This document shows positions 1 to 10,332 of a stretch of 64,000 bases of DNA, in pieces. The position numbers and the translations under genes were made by a program. Numbering within the stretch: position 1 is the first letter of the stretch; each line of letters opens with the position of its first letter. A model generated the notes under the pieces. The model had not been told where the DNA came from, searched no databases, and worked only from the letters and a program-made list of their open reading frames with translations. The stretch spans positions 62,001 to 126,000 of the forward strand of contig CAJXVC010000011.1 in NCBI GenBank assembly GCA_913060975.1. The letters are read 5' to 3'. The stretch comes from an uncultured Gammaproteobacteria bacterium (GTDB lineage Bacteria; Pseudomonadota; Gammaproteobacteria; Pseudomonadales; Pseudohongiellaceae).

Positions 1-1239
1 AAGTACAACCGGATTAGGCGTGCCGACGGCATCGAGATGATTGAGCAGGGCGCTACGTTCATGGGGGTAGCCATCCCAAATATCCATGGGCCAGAGTTGC
101 TCGCCATCGGTGCTGACACTGCGTAATCCTGCCATCATGATCTGTTGTGCCATGACGTTCCATGTCGCATCGGCAGTCGCCAGATGCTGAAACAGCCAGT
201 CTCTCTGCGCTTCCCCAAGCAGTGTGCGATTACTGTCTTGATGCGCAGCACAACTGGGTTTGCGGCCATCGCCGCAGGCCTGATCGCTGCGATACTGACG
301 CGTATCCAATACACTCATTTCCATCAGATTGCCAAACCGCAGACGACGATGAATTGGCATGTTCGGACCTTGTCTGCCGACCGGCAAGCGAATAGGCATG
401 AATTCATAAAAGGCCTGATACGCAGCCATGCGACGCCGTAATAACTGCTCGGGTGTTTGATCGTCCTCGGCCATGCCGGCGGCATAATTATTGTCGACCT
501 CGTGATCATCCCAGGTCACGACCCAGGGTGCCGAGGCATGCGCAGCTTGTAAGTCGGGATCAGACTTGTAAGTGATGTAGCGATTACGGTAGTCGCCAAG
601 GCCAATAATCTCAGGCCCCTCGTGATGGCGAACCAATACTTCACCCCAGCTACTTTCATAAATATAGTCGCCCAAATGCACGATCAGATCGAACTCCTCT
701 TCAGCCATGTGTTGGTAGGCAGTGAAGAAGCCATGTTCATATTGTTGGCATGAAGCGAAAGCAAATCGGAATTCTTCCAGGTTCGCGCTGGCCGCTGGAG
801 CGGTTTTTGTGCGCCCGACCGGGCTGGTAACTCCGCCCACGCGCCAGCGATAGTAGTAAGTAGTATCAGGTGTGAGGCCGCGCAATTCAGCGTGCGTTGA
901 ATGCCCCAGTTCAGGAGTCGCAGCTATTTCTCCGGAGCGGACAATGCGGTTGAAGTTTGCCGAGTCAGAGACTTCGAATGCTGTGGCAATCACTGCTTCC
1001 TGCAGGCCGGCTTGTTGCAGCACGGAGTTAGCAAGGCGGGTCCACAGGACAACAGAATCGGGAGTAGGGTCACCGGAGGCTACGCCGAGAGTGAAGGGGT
1101 CAGCTGGTAGTGAGCTAATGCGTCGCGCTGCGCCATGGGACAAAGCGGGCAATCCGCCAAGAGCCATCGCGCTGGTTAATAGTGATCCATAGTGCAGACT
1201 CAACCTCAGAAATTCTCGGCGTGAGCGTAGTGTTGTCAT
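1..1239 (-). CDS. PhoD-family alkaline phosphatase/phosphodiesterase, partial (C-terminus runs off window)
   Basis: Minus-strand translation starts at 1239 as MTTLRSRREFLRLSLHYGSLLTSAMALGG (Tat-like signal) and contains WVVTWDDHEVDNN, the PhoD hallmark. Missed by the ORF track because it is open at the window edge. Confidence 0.85.
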   Translation of the reverse strand, partial: MTTLRSRREFLRLSLHYGSLLTSAMALGGLPALSHGAARRISSLPADPFTLGVASGDPTPDSVVLWTRLANSVLQQAGLQEAVIATAFEVSDSANFNRIVRSGEIAATPELGHSTHAELRGLTPDTTYYYRWRVGGVTSPVGRTKTAPAASANLEEFRFAFASCQQYEHGFFTAYQHMAEEEFDLIVHLGDYIYESSWGEVLVRHHEGPEIIGLGDYRNRYITYKSDPDLQAAHASAPWVVTWDDHEVDNNYAAGMAEDDQTPEQLLRRRMAAYQAFYEFMPIRLPVGRQGPNMPIHRRLRFGNLMEMSVLDTRQYRSDQACGDGRKPSCAAHQDSNRTLLGEAQRDWLFQHLATADATWNVMAQQIMMAGLRSVSTDGEQLWPMDIWDGYPHERSALLNHLDAVGTPNPVVL

Positions 1240-1419
1240 TCTTCAGTCCCCGAAATCGATTGTTGTTTTCGAGTCGACAGCCTAGCTACAAAATATTGCG
1301 CCAGCATGACTTGAGCGTGACAGTTGTAAGAATCGTAGATGAATTGACATCCAATATTCACAAGACTGTCAAAAAGCAGTGCTAGCCTGATAGTTCCTGA
1401 CAGTTACTTTCTTAACCCT

Positions 1420-2325
1420 ATGTTTTCCGATTCAAACAGAAGCTGGTTGGTTTACTGTCTATTTGTGATTGCCATACTTGCCCTGCTGGTACTGGTCACG
1501 GTGCTCCTGTCCCGAGTTGCAGTAAGCCCGGTTCAGTTAAGTGACTACAACTCCTATCGCTGTGAGGCAATAAGTCAGGCAACAGGCAAGGCAATAGACC
1601 AGAAGATAGATAGCTCAGGCAGAAACCAGGATAACGAATTCCATATTCTTACGCTGACACCAATCAGTGCGCGCAGGATTGCCGACGATTTGTGTGCGCG
1701 CAGCGAGCGATTCGGTATTAATGCGGTGAGAATTTCCTGGCATGCGCGCGGTCATCTCACGGCGCGCGACATCGTGGTTGGCAAGTACGACTTGTTCTGG
1801 AATCGTTTGCATCTTGTTGAAGGTATGGTGCCGACGCATCAAGATTATTACGCGAAGGTTTTCGATACGCCAACTTATCCATTGTATTGGGTTGCGGTTG
1901 ATAAAAAGCCAGTTGCCAATGAGCACTATTTCAATTCTCACAGAGTCGGCTTTCTGGATGATCCCCATAGCCAAACCATGTTTCTGCAACCCCATGACTG
2001 GTTACAGAAACATGGCATCAAATTGTTACCCGAAAATAGCCGGTTCTATTCTGACATAGCCAGTCTGGAGGAAGCGTTTCTTAGTCGTGAAATTGATGTC
2101 ATGAGTATGAGCGATACGATGATCGATTTGCTTGGCATCAAAAAAGCCTATCGCTTGTTGATCAACGACGCAGTGGAATCGGGTTCATGGTTTCTACATA
2201 CCCGGTGGAATGACCCCGGCTTGAGTTGTCTGGTCAATAATTTAATTGTCGAGCAGGAAAGTGCCTTTGACGTGTCACTGTATAAAAAGGTGAGAAAGTC
2301 GCCTGCATGTGATTACTCGCTATGA
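1420..2325 (+). CDS. membrane-anchored periplasmic solute-binding-like protein, unknown function
   Basis: 301 aa ORF with one N-terminal TM (YCLFVIAILALLVLVTVLL); the rest reads like a PBP-type fold (VGFLDDPHSQTMFLQ, SLEEAFLSREIDVMSMSD). ATGA overlap with the next gene. Confidence 0.6.
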   Translation: MFSDSNRSWLVYCLFVIAILALLVLVTVLLSRVAVSPVQLSDYNSYRCEAISQATGKAIDQKIDSSGRNQDNEFHILTLTPISARRIADDLCARSERFGINAVRISWHARGHLTARDIVVGKYDLFWNRLHLVEGMVPTHQDYYAKVFDTPTYPLYWVAVDKKPVANEHYFNSHRVGFLDDPHSQTMFLQPHDWLQKHGIKLLPENSRFYSDIASLEEAFLSREIDVMSMSDTMIDLLGIKKAYRLLINDAVESGSWFLHTRWNDPGLSCLVNNLIVEQESAFDVSLYKKVRKSPACDYSL

Positions 2326-3392
2326 TTAGCAAGGTGGGGGCGTTTACCCTGATTGTGCTGCTGTTGACAGGGGGCAGTAGTTATATCGCACTTGGTCTTG
2401 CCCACCGTTCGGCATTAAGCTCACTGGATGCCGAGCTCAATCAACAGTTACCTGCCAGAATAAGTCAGGCCGGGATTAACAGCTTTTCTGATCCGCAAGT
2501 CGAAGCAATGCTTATCAGTTCAATCAACGCGGATCTGGCTGACGTCGTCTATCAAAGCTCTATCGCTTACGATTGTCATTCACGCGTACTCGCATTGGAC
2601 GAGAGCGCCGTGGCACTGGCCAGCGCGACCGTTGCAGACGCCATTCTGAATGTACAGTGGCAGGATGGTGAGCTGATCCGCCGCGTGGATATTGGCGTGG
2701 ATTGCCAACCCGATACGGTGAATATAGTCAGTGGGCAATTCCTTGTTTCGTTCTTACTGTCATTCGTTCTGTTTTTCCTGCCAAGACCATTGCGCGGCAG
2801 TGCGCAGCGCCGTTGCGGGGCTCTTATGGGTGCTGGAGTCGATGCTGCTCGCTGTCAGGCATTATGCAGCGACCCGGCTCTGCTTGTGGTGCCTGAAGAG
2901 GGTTTGCCATGGGTGTCCCGGGCTATTGCTCTGGGTTACACGGACGCTGCTGCTTTTGCGGTTGGTAAAGCCGAAGATGTGTTGCAATTTGATGCCGCTC
3001 ACAGCCGAGTGACGATCCATGGTTTGCCCATCGATTTGCCGGCCACACCGTTTATCTATTATTTTTGGTACGCCTCATGCCGATTGCAACAGGCAGAAGG
3101 ATGGTTCACCAACCCTTCAATTCGTAAACCGGATACTGAAAACGCCCGGCAACTTATCGCTACCATGCGGAAGATGGGCGGGCATCAAAAAGCCATTAAC
3201 GATCTGTCAACCAAGGGACTGCGCGCCAAAATCCTCGATCAGAATCGCTCCAAGATCAAAGATGAAGTTGTCCGCGTATTGGGTGAGGATCTGGCACGGG
3301 CGTATCTTTTTGAAGGTGAGCGTGATGTGCGTACGGCTCGCTACCGCTATCGACTCAAGATTTCCCCACAGAAAATCCGCTTGAATTTCTGA
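2322..3392 (+). CDS. membrane protein with two TM segments and a cytoplasmic, possibly winged-helix, C-terminal domain
   Basis: 356 aa ORF; TM near N-terminus and TM FLVSFLLSFVLFFLP; C-terminus ENARQLIATMRKMGG...YRYRLKISPQKIRLNF. Translationally coupled to upstream gene. Confidence 0.6.
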   Translation: MISKVGAFTLIVLLLTGGSSYIALGLAHRSALSSLDAELNQQLPARISQAGINSFSDPQVEAMLISSINADLADVVYQSSIAYDCHSRVLALDESAVALASATVADAILNVQWQDGELIRRVDIGVDCQPDTVNIVSGQFLVSFLLSFVLFFLPRPLRGSAQRRCGALMGAGVDAARCQALCSDPALLVVPEEGLPWVSRAIALGYTDAAAFAVGKAEDVLQFDAAHSRVTIHGLPIDLPATPFIYYFWYASCRLQQAEGWFTNPSIRKPDTENARQLIATMRKMGGHQKAINDLSTKGLRAKILDQNRSKIKDEVVRVLGEDLARAYLFEGERDVRTARYRYRLKISPQKIRLNF

Positions 3393-3547
3393 GGTTGATG
3401 CCTCTTGTTCGCTTCACATTACGCAGCAACAGGCGATTCAGGGATATCTTTTTCATTTAACTGTCAATTTGCCTCGCCACAATAGCCCCGATTAGAGCAG
3501 GCGCTTCAGAGCAGCCTGGCCAGAATTATCAATCGGAGGATAGTTGA

Positions 3548-6031
3548 ATGCCATTTCACAAAATCAAACCCTTGTCTGCAGCGATTGCGATGCTGACAGC
3601 GGCATCTTTGCCAGTACAGGCGCAGGAAGTCATCGAAGAGATTGTCGTTTCTGTTTCACCCATTCGCGATTCACAATTGGCTGCGTTACAGGCCAAACGC
3701 AATGCGTCCAATATGATGGACATAGTTGCCGCAGATACGATAGGCCGCTTTCCGGATCAAAATCTGGCTGACTCGCTTGGCCGTTTGCCAGGATTGGCAA
3801 TAGAGCGTGATCAGGGCCAGGCACGTTTCATCAATCTGCGCGGTGCACCATTTCGCTACACGTCGATAGCTTTTGATGGCATTGATGTACCGGGTGCCGA
3901 GAATGGCCGCATTCCGCGCTTCGATAGCTTTCCGTCGGTGATCACCAGTCGCGTCGAAGCGAACAAGGCAGTCTTACCAAGCATGCCCGGTGAGTCTATT
4001 GCCGGATACATCAACATCCACACCTACAACCCCTTTGATCAGGCTGGCTGGACCATGTCCGGTGACGTAGGCATGGGTGAGCAAGAGTTGGGTGATGGTG
4101 CGGTTGAAAAGGCTGGCCTGCGAACTTCCTGGTCCGGCGATGAATTCGGCTTCGTGTTGTTTGCTTCGCAGAACAGCCGCGAACAGATTACTGACAATCG
4201 CGAATACGATCTGGAAACCGATCTGGCGACCGGCTCACCCATCGTCAACGAATTGGACTTCCGCAGCTACAAGGTAAAGCGCGAAGATGAAGCTTATGGC
4301 GGCACACTGGAATGGCGTGGTACCGAGGTCGTGCAACGCTTGTTTGTATCAACACTGTACAGTGAATTCGCTGACTATGAAGAACGCAATCAATATGTGT
4401 TTGAAATGTCTGGGGATGTGGGTGCTGCCGGGTCAACACCCGGTACTGTAGTCACGCAACTTCTGGAATACGGTAAATACGATAATTCGACAGCAACCTC
4501 AACATTGGGTATGGACTTGCAAGCCGGCAAGTGGCTCGTCTCCGGTCGTTTCAACTACACTGAAACGGAACGCAGACAGTTCCTGCCAATTACCCGCGAC
4601 ATCGGTCTGGCCAGCACGACCTATGATGTCAGTGATATTGAAAACCCGATTGTTAATGTGTTCGGCCTCGGCACGCAGCAAGCCGCTGATCCTGCCGCGC
4701 TTGACTACTCGCTCGCGAATCTGGGCCTGATCATCAACGATAGCCTAGAAGCCAATGCCAACAAGTTCAAGCTGGATGCCGAGTCGGAGATGACCCTGTT
4801 TGGTCACGATGCGGTCGTGCAAGTTGGGTTTCAGGTTGATCAGCGCGAAGCCGATGGTTTCAGCACGCTGGGGATTGGTGCATCACCGCGAGTGGCGGGC
4901 ATCGATGTTAACGCGTTCAATACCGGTGAGCTCTGGCACGCCATGTCTACCAACTCAATCGGCGGCACTTACTTCAATAACATTGCCTTGCGTGAAGCCT
5001 GGGAGGCGTCCGCAGTCTGGTCTGTACCAGCACCGGCTGATGACGAACTTATACTGCTGGAAGAGGACATTACAGCGCTATACGCGATGTCCACGCTGGA
5101 CTACGACTGGGGCAATATTGTCCTTGGTCTGCGCGCCGAGCAAACCGATTACACCAGCCGCGGCACCAATAATGGAACACCAATCGCGGTGTCGGCAGAC
5201 TTCACCAACTACTTGCCCAGTGCACATTTTAATTTCGATCTGCAGGAAGATCTCAAATTACGCCTGTCCGCCTCGTCAGGCATCAGTCGGCCAACTTACA
5301 ATGAGTGGCGCGCCTCGGCATCGGTGGATGTCATCAATCAAACAGTGAGCGGTGGTAATCCGACGTTGGAACCAGAAGAAACTTACGGCGTCGATTCTTC
5401 GCTGGAATGGTACTTTGCGCCAGCCAGTCTTTTGTCAGCCGGCGCTTTCTATCGTCGTATCGACAATGTCATCTATGCCGATGAGAGTTTCATCGACGGC
5501 GGTGTCTATTTGCCCGCGGCCGCAGGCGAGGTGTGGACATACAACGGTACAGTGAATGGCAAGGATGGCGAATTCAGCGGTATCGAATTTAATTTCATTC
5601 ATGATGCGTCGGAATTTTTGCCCGAGCCATTCAATGGTTTCGGTGTGAGCGCCAACCTGACTCTTCTCGACTCTGAGTTCACCGGTATCGATGGCCGCAG
5701 TTATCAACTGCCGGGTACTTCCGACATGATCTACAACGCCTCGTTGTTCTATGAAAACTATGGTTTGTCGGCACGCATCAACTATCAGTATCGCGATGAA
5801 TGGATTAGCCCGATCGAAAGTCCTGATGAAGTCTGGGGCGAGCAGAAGCGCGTGGATTTCTCGATGTCCTATCAATTCCCCTGGGACATTAATGGCGGGG
5901 TCGCGTCGGCCTATCTCAATGCCAACAATCTCACTGATGAAGTGGACCTGCGCTATGCCGGTAATGGCACAGTCAATCAGCGAGAAAGTTATGGCCGTCG
6001 CTACTTGCTTGGGTTGCGTTTGAATTTCTAG
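3548..6031 (+). CDS. TonB-dependent receptor
   Basis: 827 aa with signal peptide; plug motif DTIGRFPDQNLADSLGRLPGLAIERDQGQARFINLRG; terminal LLGLRLNF beta-signal. Confidence 0.93.
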   Translation: MPFHKIKPLSAAIAMLTAASLPVQAQEVIEEIVVSVSPIRDSQLAALQAKRNASNMMDIVAADTIGRFPDQNLADSLGRLPGLAIERDQGQARFINLRGAPFRYTSIAFDGIDVPGAENGRIPRFDSFPSVITSRVEANKAVLPSMPGESIAGYINIHTYNPFDQAGWTMSGDVGMGEQELGDGAVEKAGLRTSWSGDEFGFVLFASQNSREQITDNREYDLETDLATGSPIVNELDFRSYKVKREDEAYGGTLEWRGTEVVQRLFVSTLYSEFADYEERNQYVFEMSGDVGAAGSTPGTVVTQLLEYGKYDNSTATSTLGMDLQAGKWLVSGRFNYTETERRQFLPITRDIGLASTTYDVSDIENPIVNVFGLGTQQAADPAALDYSLANLGLIINDSLEANANKFKLDAESEMTLFGHDAVVQVGFQVDQREADGFSTLGIGASPRVAGIDVNAFNTGELWHAMSTNSIGGTYFNNIALREAWEASAVWSVPAPADDELILLEEDITALYAMSTLDYDWGNIVLGLRAEQTDYTSRGTNNGTPIAVSADFTNYLPSAHFNFDLQEDLKLRLSASSGISRPTYNEWRASASVDVINQTVSGGNPTLEPEETYGVDSSLEWYFAPASLLSAGAFYRRIDNVIYADESFIDGGVYLPAAAGEVWTYNGTVNGKDGEFSGIEFNFIHDASEFLPEPFNGFGVSANLTLLDSEFTGIDGRSYQLPGTSDMIYNASLFYENYGLSARINYQYRDEWISPIESPDEVWGEQKRVDFSMSYQFPWDINGGVASAYLNANNLTDEVDLRYAGNGTVNQRESYGRRYLLGLRLNF

Positions 6032-6205
6032 GCAGTGCAGGAGTTGGGCGGCGGAATTTCTCGTCGCTCATCTCTTCCAGTATCTCTCAATTTATTTTCC
6101 ATATTCACTACAGAATTTCTCTATTAAAGAAGATTAAAAGCGTTGACCACAGTTGAGCCTTCTCGCTATCTCGCTGATTTTCTAACTTACTAACAGGACA
6201 TAACT

Positions 6206-7144
6206 ATGCGTATTATTAGCTTACTCTCCAGCAAACTTGCCGGCTTATTGATGGCCGCTGCTATCAGCAGCGCTGTACTGACTACGAACAGTTTGGCCAA
6301 CGAGTCAGTGCTGGCTGAAATTCTACTGGTCAATTCCTATGAGCGCTTACTGCCACTGGAAGGCGGCTCCAATTTTCGTGATATGGGAGGCTACGTAACT
6401 GTTGATGGCAAGCGCGTTAACAAGGGCCTGTTGTTTCGTTCCGGCGCCATGACTTCCCTCACGCAGAGCGATATCACTTATCTCGAGCAATTCGACTTTC
6501 AGACTATCGTGGATTTGCGATCTGCAGAAGAACTGGAGCTGTTTCCGAATCGCTGGGCAGTACAAGAAACAATTGATTACGTGAACGTGCATTACAGCAT
6601 CATGGACCTGATGGGTGAGGCGTTGAATATTTCTCCCGATGAGGAGAATCCTGAGCAAGCAGTCCTGAACAATATGGGAGAAAGTTATAAAGGCTTCCCC
6701 GCATTGTTGGAGCCGCAGTTCATTGCTTTATTTGACCGCTTGCTGGCTGCGGAAACACCGTTGGTGGTGAACTGCTCCGCTGGTCAGGATCGCACCGGTG
6801 TTGCTTCAGCATTGATATTGTCAGCGCTGGGCGTGCCACGTGAGACCATTTTACGTGACTATCATTTGTCCACTGAGCTGCGCCGCCCGGAACGCGAGCA
6901 AGGCGATGTCGACTTGCAGGCCGCTGCTGAGACCAATGCTTTTGCGGCAATGATGCTGAGTTTCTCGGATGGTGAGGAAGTGAGTGAGGCGAACCCCTTG
7001 TACACCGAAGATGGTACTTCATTCTTGCAGTTTACGTTTGATGATCTAGAGGCACGCTACGGGTCAGTATTGGCCTATCTCGATGCCGAGCTTGGCGTTG
7101 ATGCGGCCGATATTGCACGATTGCGTGAGCTCTATTTGGACTAG
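6206..7144 (+). CDS. secreted tyrosine/dual-specificity-type phosphatase
   Basis: Signal peptide; N-term GGSNFRDMGGYVTVDGKRV; catalytic CSAGQDRTG (CX5R). Confidence 0.88.
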   Translation: MRIISLLSSKLAGLLMAAAISSAVLTTNSLANESVLAEILLVNSYERLLPLEGGSNFRDMGGYVTVDGKRVNKGLLFRSGAMTSLTQSDITYLEQFDFQTIVDLRSAEELELFPNRWAVQETIDYVNVHYSIMDLMGEALNISPDEENPEQAVLNNMGESYKGFPALLEPQFIALFDRLLAAETPLVVNCSAGQDRTGVASALILSALGVPRETILRDYHLSTELRRPEREQGDVDLQAAAETNAFAAMMLSFSDGEEVSEANPLYTEDGTSFLQFTFDDLEARYGSVLAYLDAELGVDAADIARLRELYLD

Positions 7145-7172
7145 GGCTAAACGTTTTGCAAGTTTGATGCAG

Positions 7173-7208
7173 TAAGAAGCTAGCGGTATTCTGGCCGCTG
7201 GCTTCTTA
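7173..7208. terminator. bidirectional terminator hairpin between convergent genes
   Basis: TAAGAAGCTAGCGG / CCGCTGGCTTCTTA, 14-bp stem (one G-T wobble), 8-nt loop. Confidence 0.7.
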
Positions 7209-7217
7209 TACGATTGA

Positions 7218-8189
7218 CTAACGCAACGCAGTAAACTTGCTGCGATATTCCATCGGGGTTAGTCCGGTAACTTTCCTGAACAGGTCGCGGAAGGCTTTCG
7301 TGTCCGAATAGCCCACGTCGTACATCACCTCATTCACCGTCTTGCGTGCCTTTTCCAGTGCAGTCTTCGCAGCTTCAATTTTGACTCGCTGAATGTATTC
7401 GATCACGGTATTGGAAGTCGCATTCTTGAAACGCCGTTCAAAGGTGCGCCGACCAATAGAAAAGCGCCCGGCCAGATCGTCAACGGTGATTCGTTCCTGA
7501 TAGTGTTGCTCAATAAAATCCTGAGCGCGCAAGACGTCTTCATCATCGTGATTTTTCTGGCCCTTGAACATGGAAAACGGCAGTTGGCTCTGTAGATCCA
7601 TGTCGAGTACGAAAAACTTCGAAGCGGTAATTGCCATTTCCCGGCTCGTATATTTTTCTACGAGATAGAGCAGTAGATTCCAGTGGGAGTTCGCACCCCC
7701 GCTGGAATAGATCCCTTGCTGGTCTGTGACGATTCGCCCATCGGTTAGCTCTACTTGGGGAAACATAGTGCGAAATTGGCTGGCGTAGAGCCAATGGGTT
7801 GAGCAATGGCGACCGTCGACCAGCCCGGTTGCGGCTAACAAGAAGGCGCCAATACAGAGACTTGCGACTTCGGCTCCTTGTTTGTATTGCTCTTTAATCC
7901 ACGGCAGGAATGCTGCATTCAATTCGATGGCTTCCGAGACATCGCCGCTAATGGCCGGGATGATGATCAGGTCGGTATGGCTTACTTCTGATATCAGCTT
8001 GTCAGGGTGCATACTCATGATGCCACCATCGAGACCGACGACCTTGTCCATGCCGACCAGTTGAACTTCGAAGAACGGCTCATGCCCGGCATCGCTGAAG
8101 AACATGTTCACCGCACTGAACAAGTAGCGTGGATTGACGATGGTGGCCGGAACTGCGGTTTCGGGAACCAGGATGCTGACTGTTTTCAT
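7218..8189 (-). CDS. GlxA-family transcriptional regulator (DJ-1/PfpI domain + AraC HTH)
   Basis: MKTVSILVPETAVPATI start; SLCIGAFLLAATGLVDGR; C-terminal AraC HTH (DDLAGRFSIGRRTFERRFKNAT, VMYDVGYSDTKAFRDLFRKVTGLTPMEYR). Confidence 0.92.
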   Translation of the reverse strand: MKTVSILVPETAVPATIVNPRYLFSAVNMFFSDAGHEPFFEVQLVGMDKVVGLDGGIMSMHPDKLISEVSHTDLIIIPAISGDVSEAIELNAAFLPWIKEQYKQGAEVASLCIGAFLLAATGLVDGRHCSTHWLYASQFRTMFPQVELTDGRIVTDQQGIYSSGGANSHWNLLLYLVEKYTSREMAITASKFFVLDMDLQSQLPFSMFKGQKNHDDEDVLRAQDFIEQHYQERITVDDLAGRFSIGRRTFERRFKNATSNTVIEYIQRVKIEAAKTALEKARKTVNEVMYDVGYSDTKAFRDLFRKVTGLTPMEYRSKFTALR

Positions 8190-8380
8190 GGCGCATAGCG
8201 TATTGCAAAAGCCTTGTCGCAATCAACCCGTGAGATTGTCGTTTTTACCCATTTCCACTGAGGCTATCAGGTCATATAGTGTTCTCCAGTGTTGGTGAAC
8301 CCCAATGCCGGTTAATCAGAGTGTCGGCCAAACTGGCTGGTCGATCTGCTCACTACCAAAAAAGAAAAACGGAGGAAAAT

Positions 8381-8785
8381 ATGAGTAGCAAGATATTCGT
8401 TAATCTGCCTGTTGCAGATCTCGCTAAGGCCAAGGTGTTTTATGAATCAATCGGGTTTGCTATCAATCCGCAGTTTACCGATGCGACAGCTGCCTGTGTT
8501 GTTATCAGTGAAGAAATCTATGCGATGCTTCTCACCCATGACAAATTCAAGCAATTCACCCCTCGTGAGATCGCAGACACCAACACTGTTAAAGAAGTAT
8601 TGATCGCCTTGTCGCGGGATAGCAGGGAAGCGGTTGATGACATAGCCAGCAAGGCGTTGGCCGCCGGCGGCAAGGACCACGTGCCAGCTCAGGATTATGG
8701 CTTCATGTATTCCCGCAGTATTGAGGATCCTGATGGTCATGTCTGGGAAATGATGTGGATGGATGAAAGCCAGATTCAGGAGTAA
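8381..8785 (+). CDS. VOC (glyoxalase/bleomycin resistance) family protein
   Basis: GGAGG then ATG at 8381; MSSKIFVNLPVADLAKAKVFYESIGF...IEDPDGHVWEMMWMD. Confidence 0.88.
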   Translation: MSSKIFVNLPVADLAKAKVFYESIGFAINPQFTDATAACVVISEEIYAMLLTHDKFKQFTPREIADTNTVKEVLIALSRDSREAVDDIASKALAAGGKDHVPAQDYGFMYSRSIEDPDGHVWEMMWMDESQIQE

Positions 8786-8886
8786 TGTCTGATCTGGACT
8801 TCACTTGGGCAGCAACTGAAAAGGTATAGATAAAAGCATAGGAAAAAAAGCCCAAGTATAAAGTTTAATATAGAGGAGTAGGGAAA

Positions 8887-9783
8887 ATGGCAAAAATAGC
8901 AACGCACCTGTGGTTTGACACTCAAGCCGTTGCGGCGGCCGAGTTTTATTGCGCAGCATTTGAAAATTCGCAAATCCGTCATAAATCACAGATTCACGAC
9001 ACGCCTTCAGGGGCCGTTGATATTCTCGGCATCGATCTGATGGGCGTACCGTTCGAATTGATCAGCGCCGGACCCTATTTCAAGATCAATTCATCGATCT
9101 CAATGATGGTGGCCTGTCGCAGTAAGGAAGAGGTCGATGGGCTGTGGGAAAAGTTCAGCCCGGACAGTAATGTGATGATGCCGCTGGACTCCTATTTCTT
9201 CAGCGAACGTTATGGCTGGCTGGAAGATAAATACGGCGTGTCCTGGCAATTCATGTTTGACGTCGAGGGCGAAGCAAAGCAGGCGATCACCCCAACGCTG
9301 ATGTTTTCCGGAGAACGCACCGGGCAGGCCAAAGCGGCGATGGAGTTCTACACCGCAGTTTTTTCGGGGCGGGGTGACGCAGAGATTAATGTGCTGCACC
9401 CTTATGATGATCAAGGTGGTGAGTCGCGACGCGGCATGGTAATGCATGCTACTTATACCTTACTGGGAAGCAGCTTCCACGCCATGGACAGCGGCGTTGA
9501 TCACGATATTCCCTTCAATGAAGCCATCTCCTTCATCGTCTCTTGTCAGGATCAGGCGGAAATAGATTACTACTGGGAGCAAATGTCGGCAGTGCCTGAG
9601 TCGGAACAGTGCGGCTGGTTAAAAGACAAGTACGGCGTGTCCTGGCAGATCTTACCAGCAATTATGGACGACATGATGCGTAATGGTAGTGAACAACAAC
9701 GTGCGGCAGTCACCCAGGCATTTCTGAAGATGAAGAAATTTGATATCGCGGCGCTACAAACAGCCTTTTCTGCGGCTGCATGA
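8887..9783 (+). CDS. tandem PhnB-like/VOC protein (3-demethylubiquinone methyltransferase-like domain, duplicated)
   Basis: 298 aa; KIATHLWFDTQAVAAAEFYCAAF...YGWLEDKYGVSWQ and a second copy CGWLKDKYGVSWQ. Confidence 0.88.
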   Translation: MAKIATHLWFDTQAVAAAEFYCAAFENSQIRHKSQIHDTPSGAVDILGIDLMGVPFELISAGPYFKINSSISMMVACRSKEEVDGLWEKFSPDSNVMMPLDSYFFSERYGWLEDKYGVSWQFMFDVEGEAKQAITPTLMFSGERTGQAKAAMEFYTAVFSGRGDAEINVLHPYDDQGGESRRGMVMHATYTLLGSSFHAMDSGVDHDIPFNEAISFIVSCQDQAEIDYYWEQMSAVPESEQCGWLKDKYGVSWQILPAIMDDMMRNGSEQQRAAVTQAFLKMKKFDIAALQTAFSAAA

Positions 9784-9857
9784 GCGGCGTCGACTTTGCA
9801 AGCAATGCACAGTGAAAAGAAGAGAACTGAAGAGTCAAAAAGAGAAAAGAAAAGGAA

Positions 9858-10283
9858 GTGAAAGTGGATGCTGATAAGAAAGTATTTTCAGTCGCAGAGG
9901 CAACGATAGAAACCCCGTTGTTGGTGTATTGTCAGCGGGCCAATTCATTCCCGAACGGGATTATGGCTGCACACCAGGCACTGCATGGCAAAGTATCATT
10001 CAGTGAACAGCGTCGTTATTTCGGTGTTTCCTGGGGCGGTGGCGAGACTACCTATCTGGCTGCCGTTACTGAACTCGAGAAGGGTGAACTGGCAGATCTC
10101 GATCTGGAACCGTTCAAGATAAAATCTGGCAACTACCTGGCAGTCGATACGGAAGGTTATGATCAGATACAGCTGATCTTCCAGCAGTTGATAACTGACT
10201 CCAGAGTCGACCCCAAGGGTTATTGTCTGGAAGATTATCAGGGCGCCAACAAAGTCCGTTGTTTGGTCAAGATCAAGGATTAG
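9858..10283 (+). CDS. hypothetical protein, possibly GyrI/effector-binding-like
   Basis: 141 aa ORF in a same-strand cluster; KSGNYLAVDTEGYDQIQLIFQQLI is only vaguely effector-binding-domain-like. Confidence 0.55.
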   Translation: MKVDADKKVFSVAEATIETPLLVYCQRANSFPNGIMAAHQALHGKVSFSEQRRYFGVSWGGGETTYLAAVTELEKGELADLDLEPFKIKSGNYLAVDTEGYDQIQLIFQQLITDSRVDPKGYCLEDYQGANKVRCLVKIKD

Positions 10284-10332
10284 CACTGTCCAATATTCTG
10301 AATATCCAACATTAACCAAAGAGGATAAAAAG

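Noticed and set aside
145-441. 98-aa and 77-aa plus-strand ORFs at window start
   Set aside because: Antisense to the PhoD gene on the minus strand, which is better supported by WDDHEVDNN.
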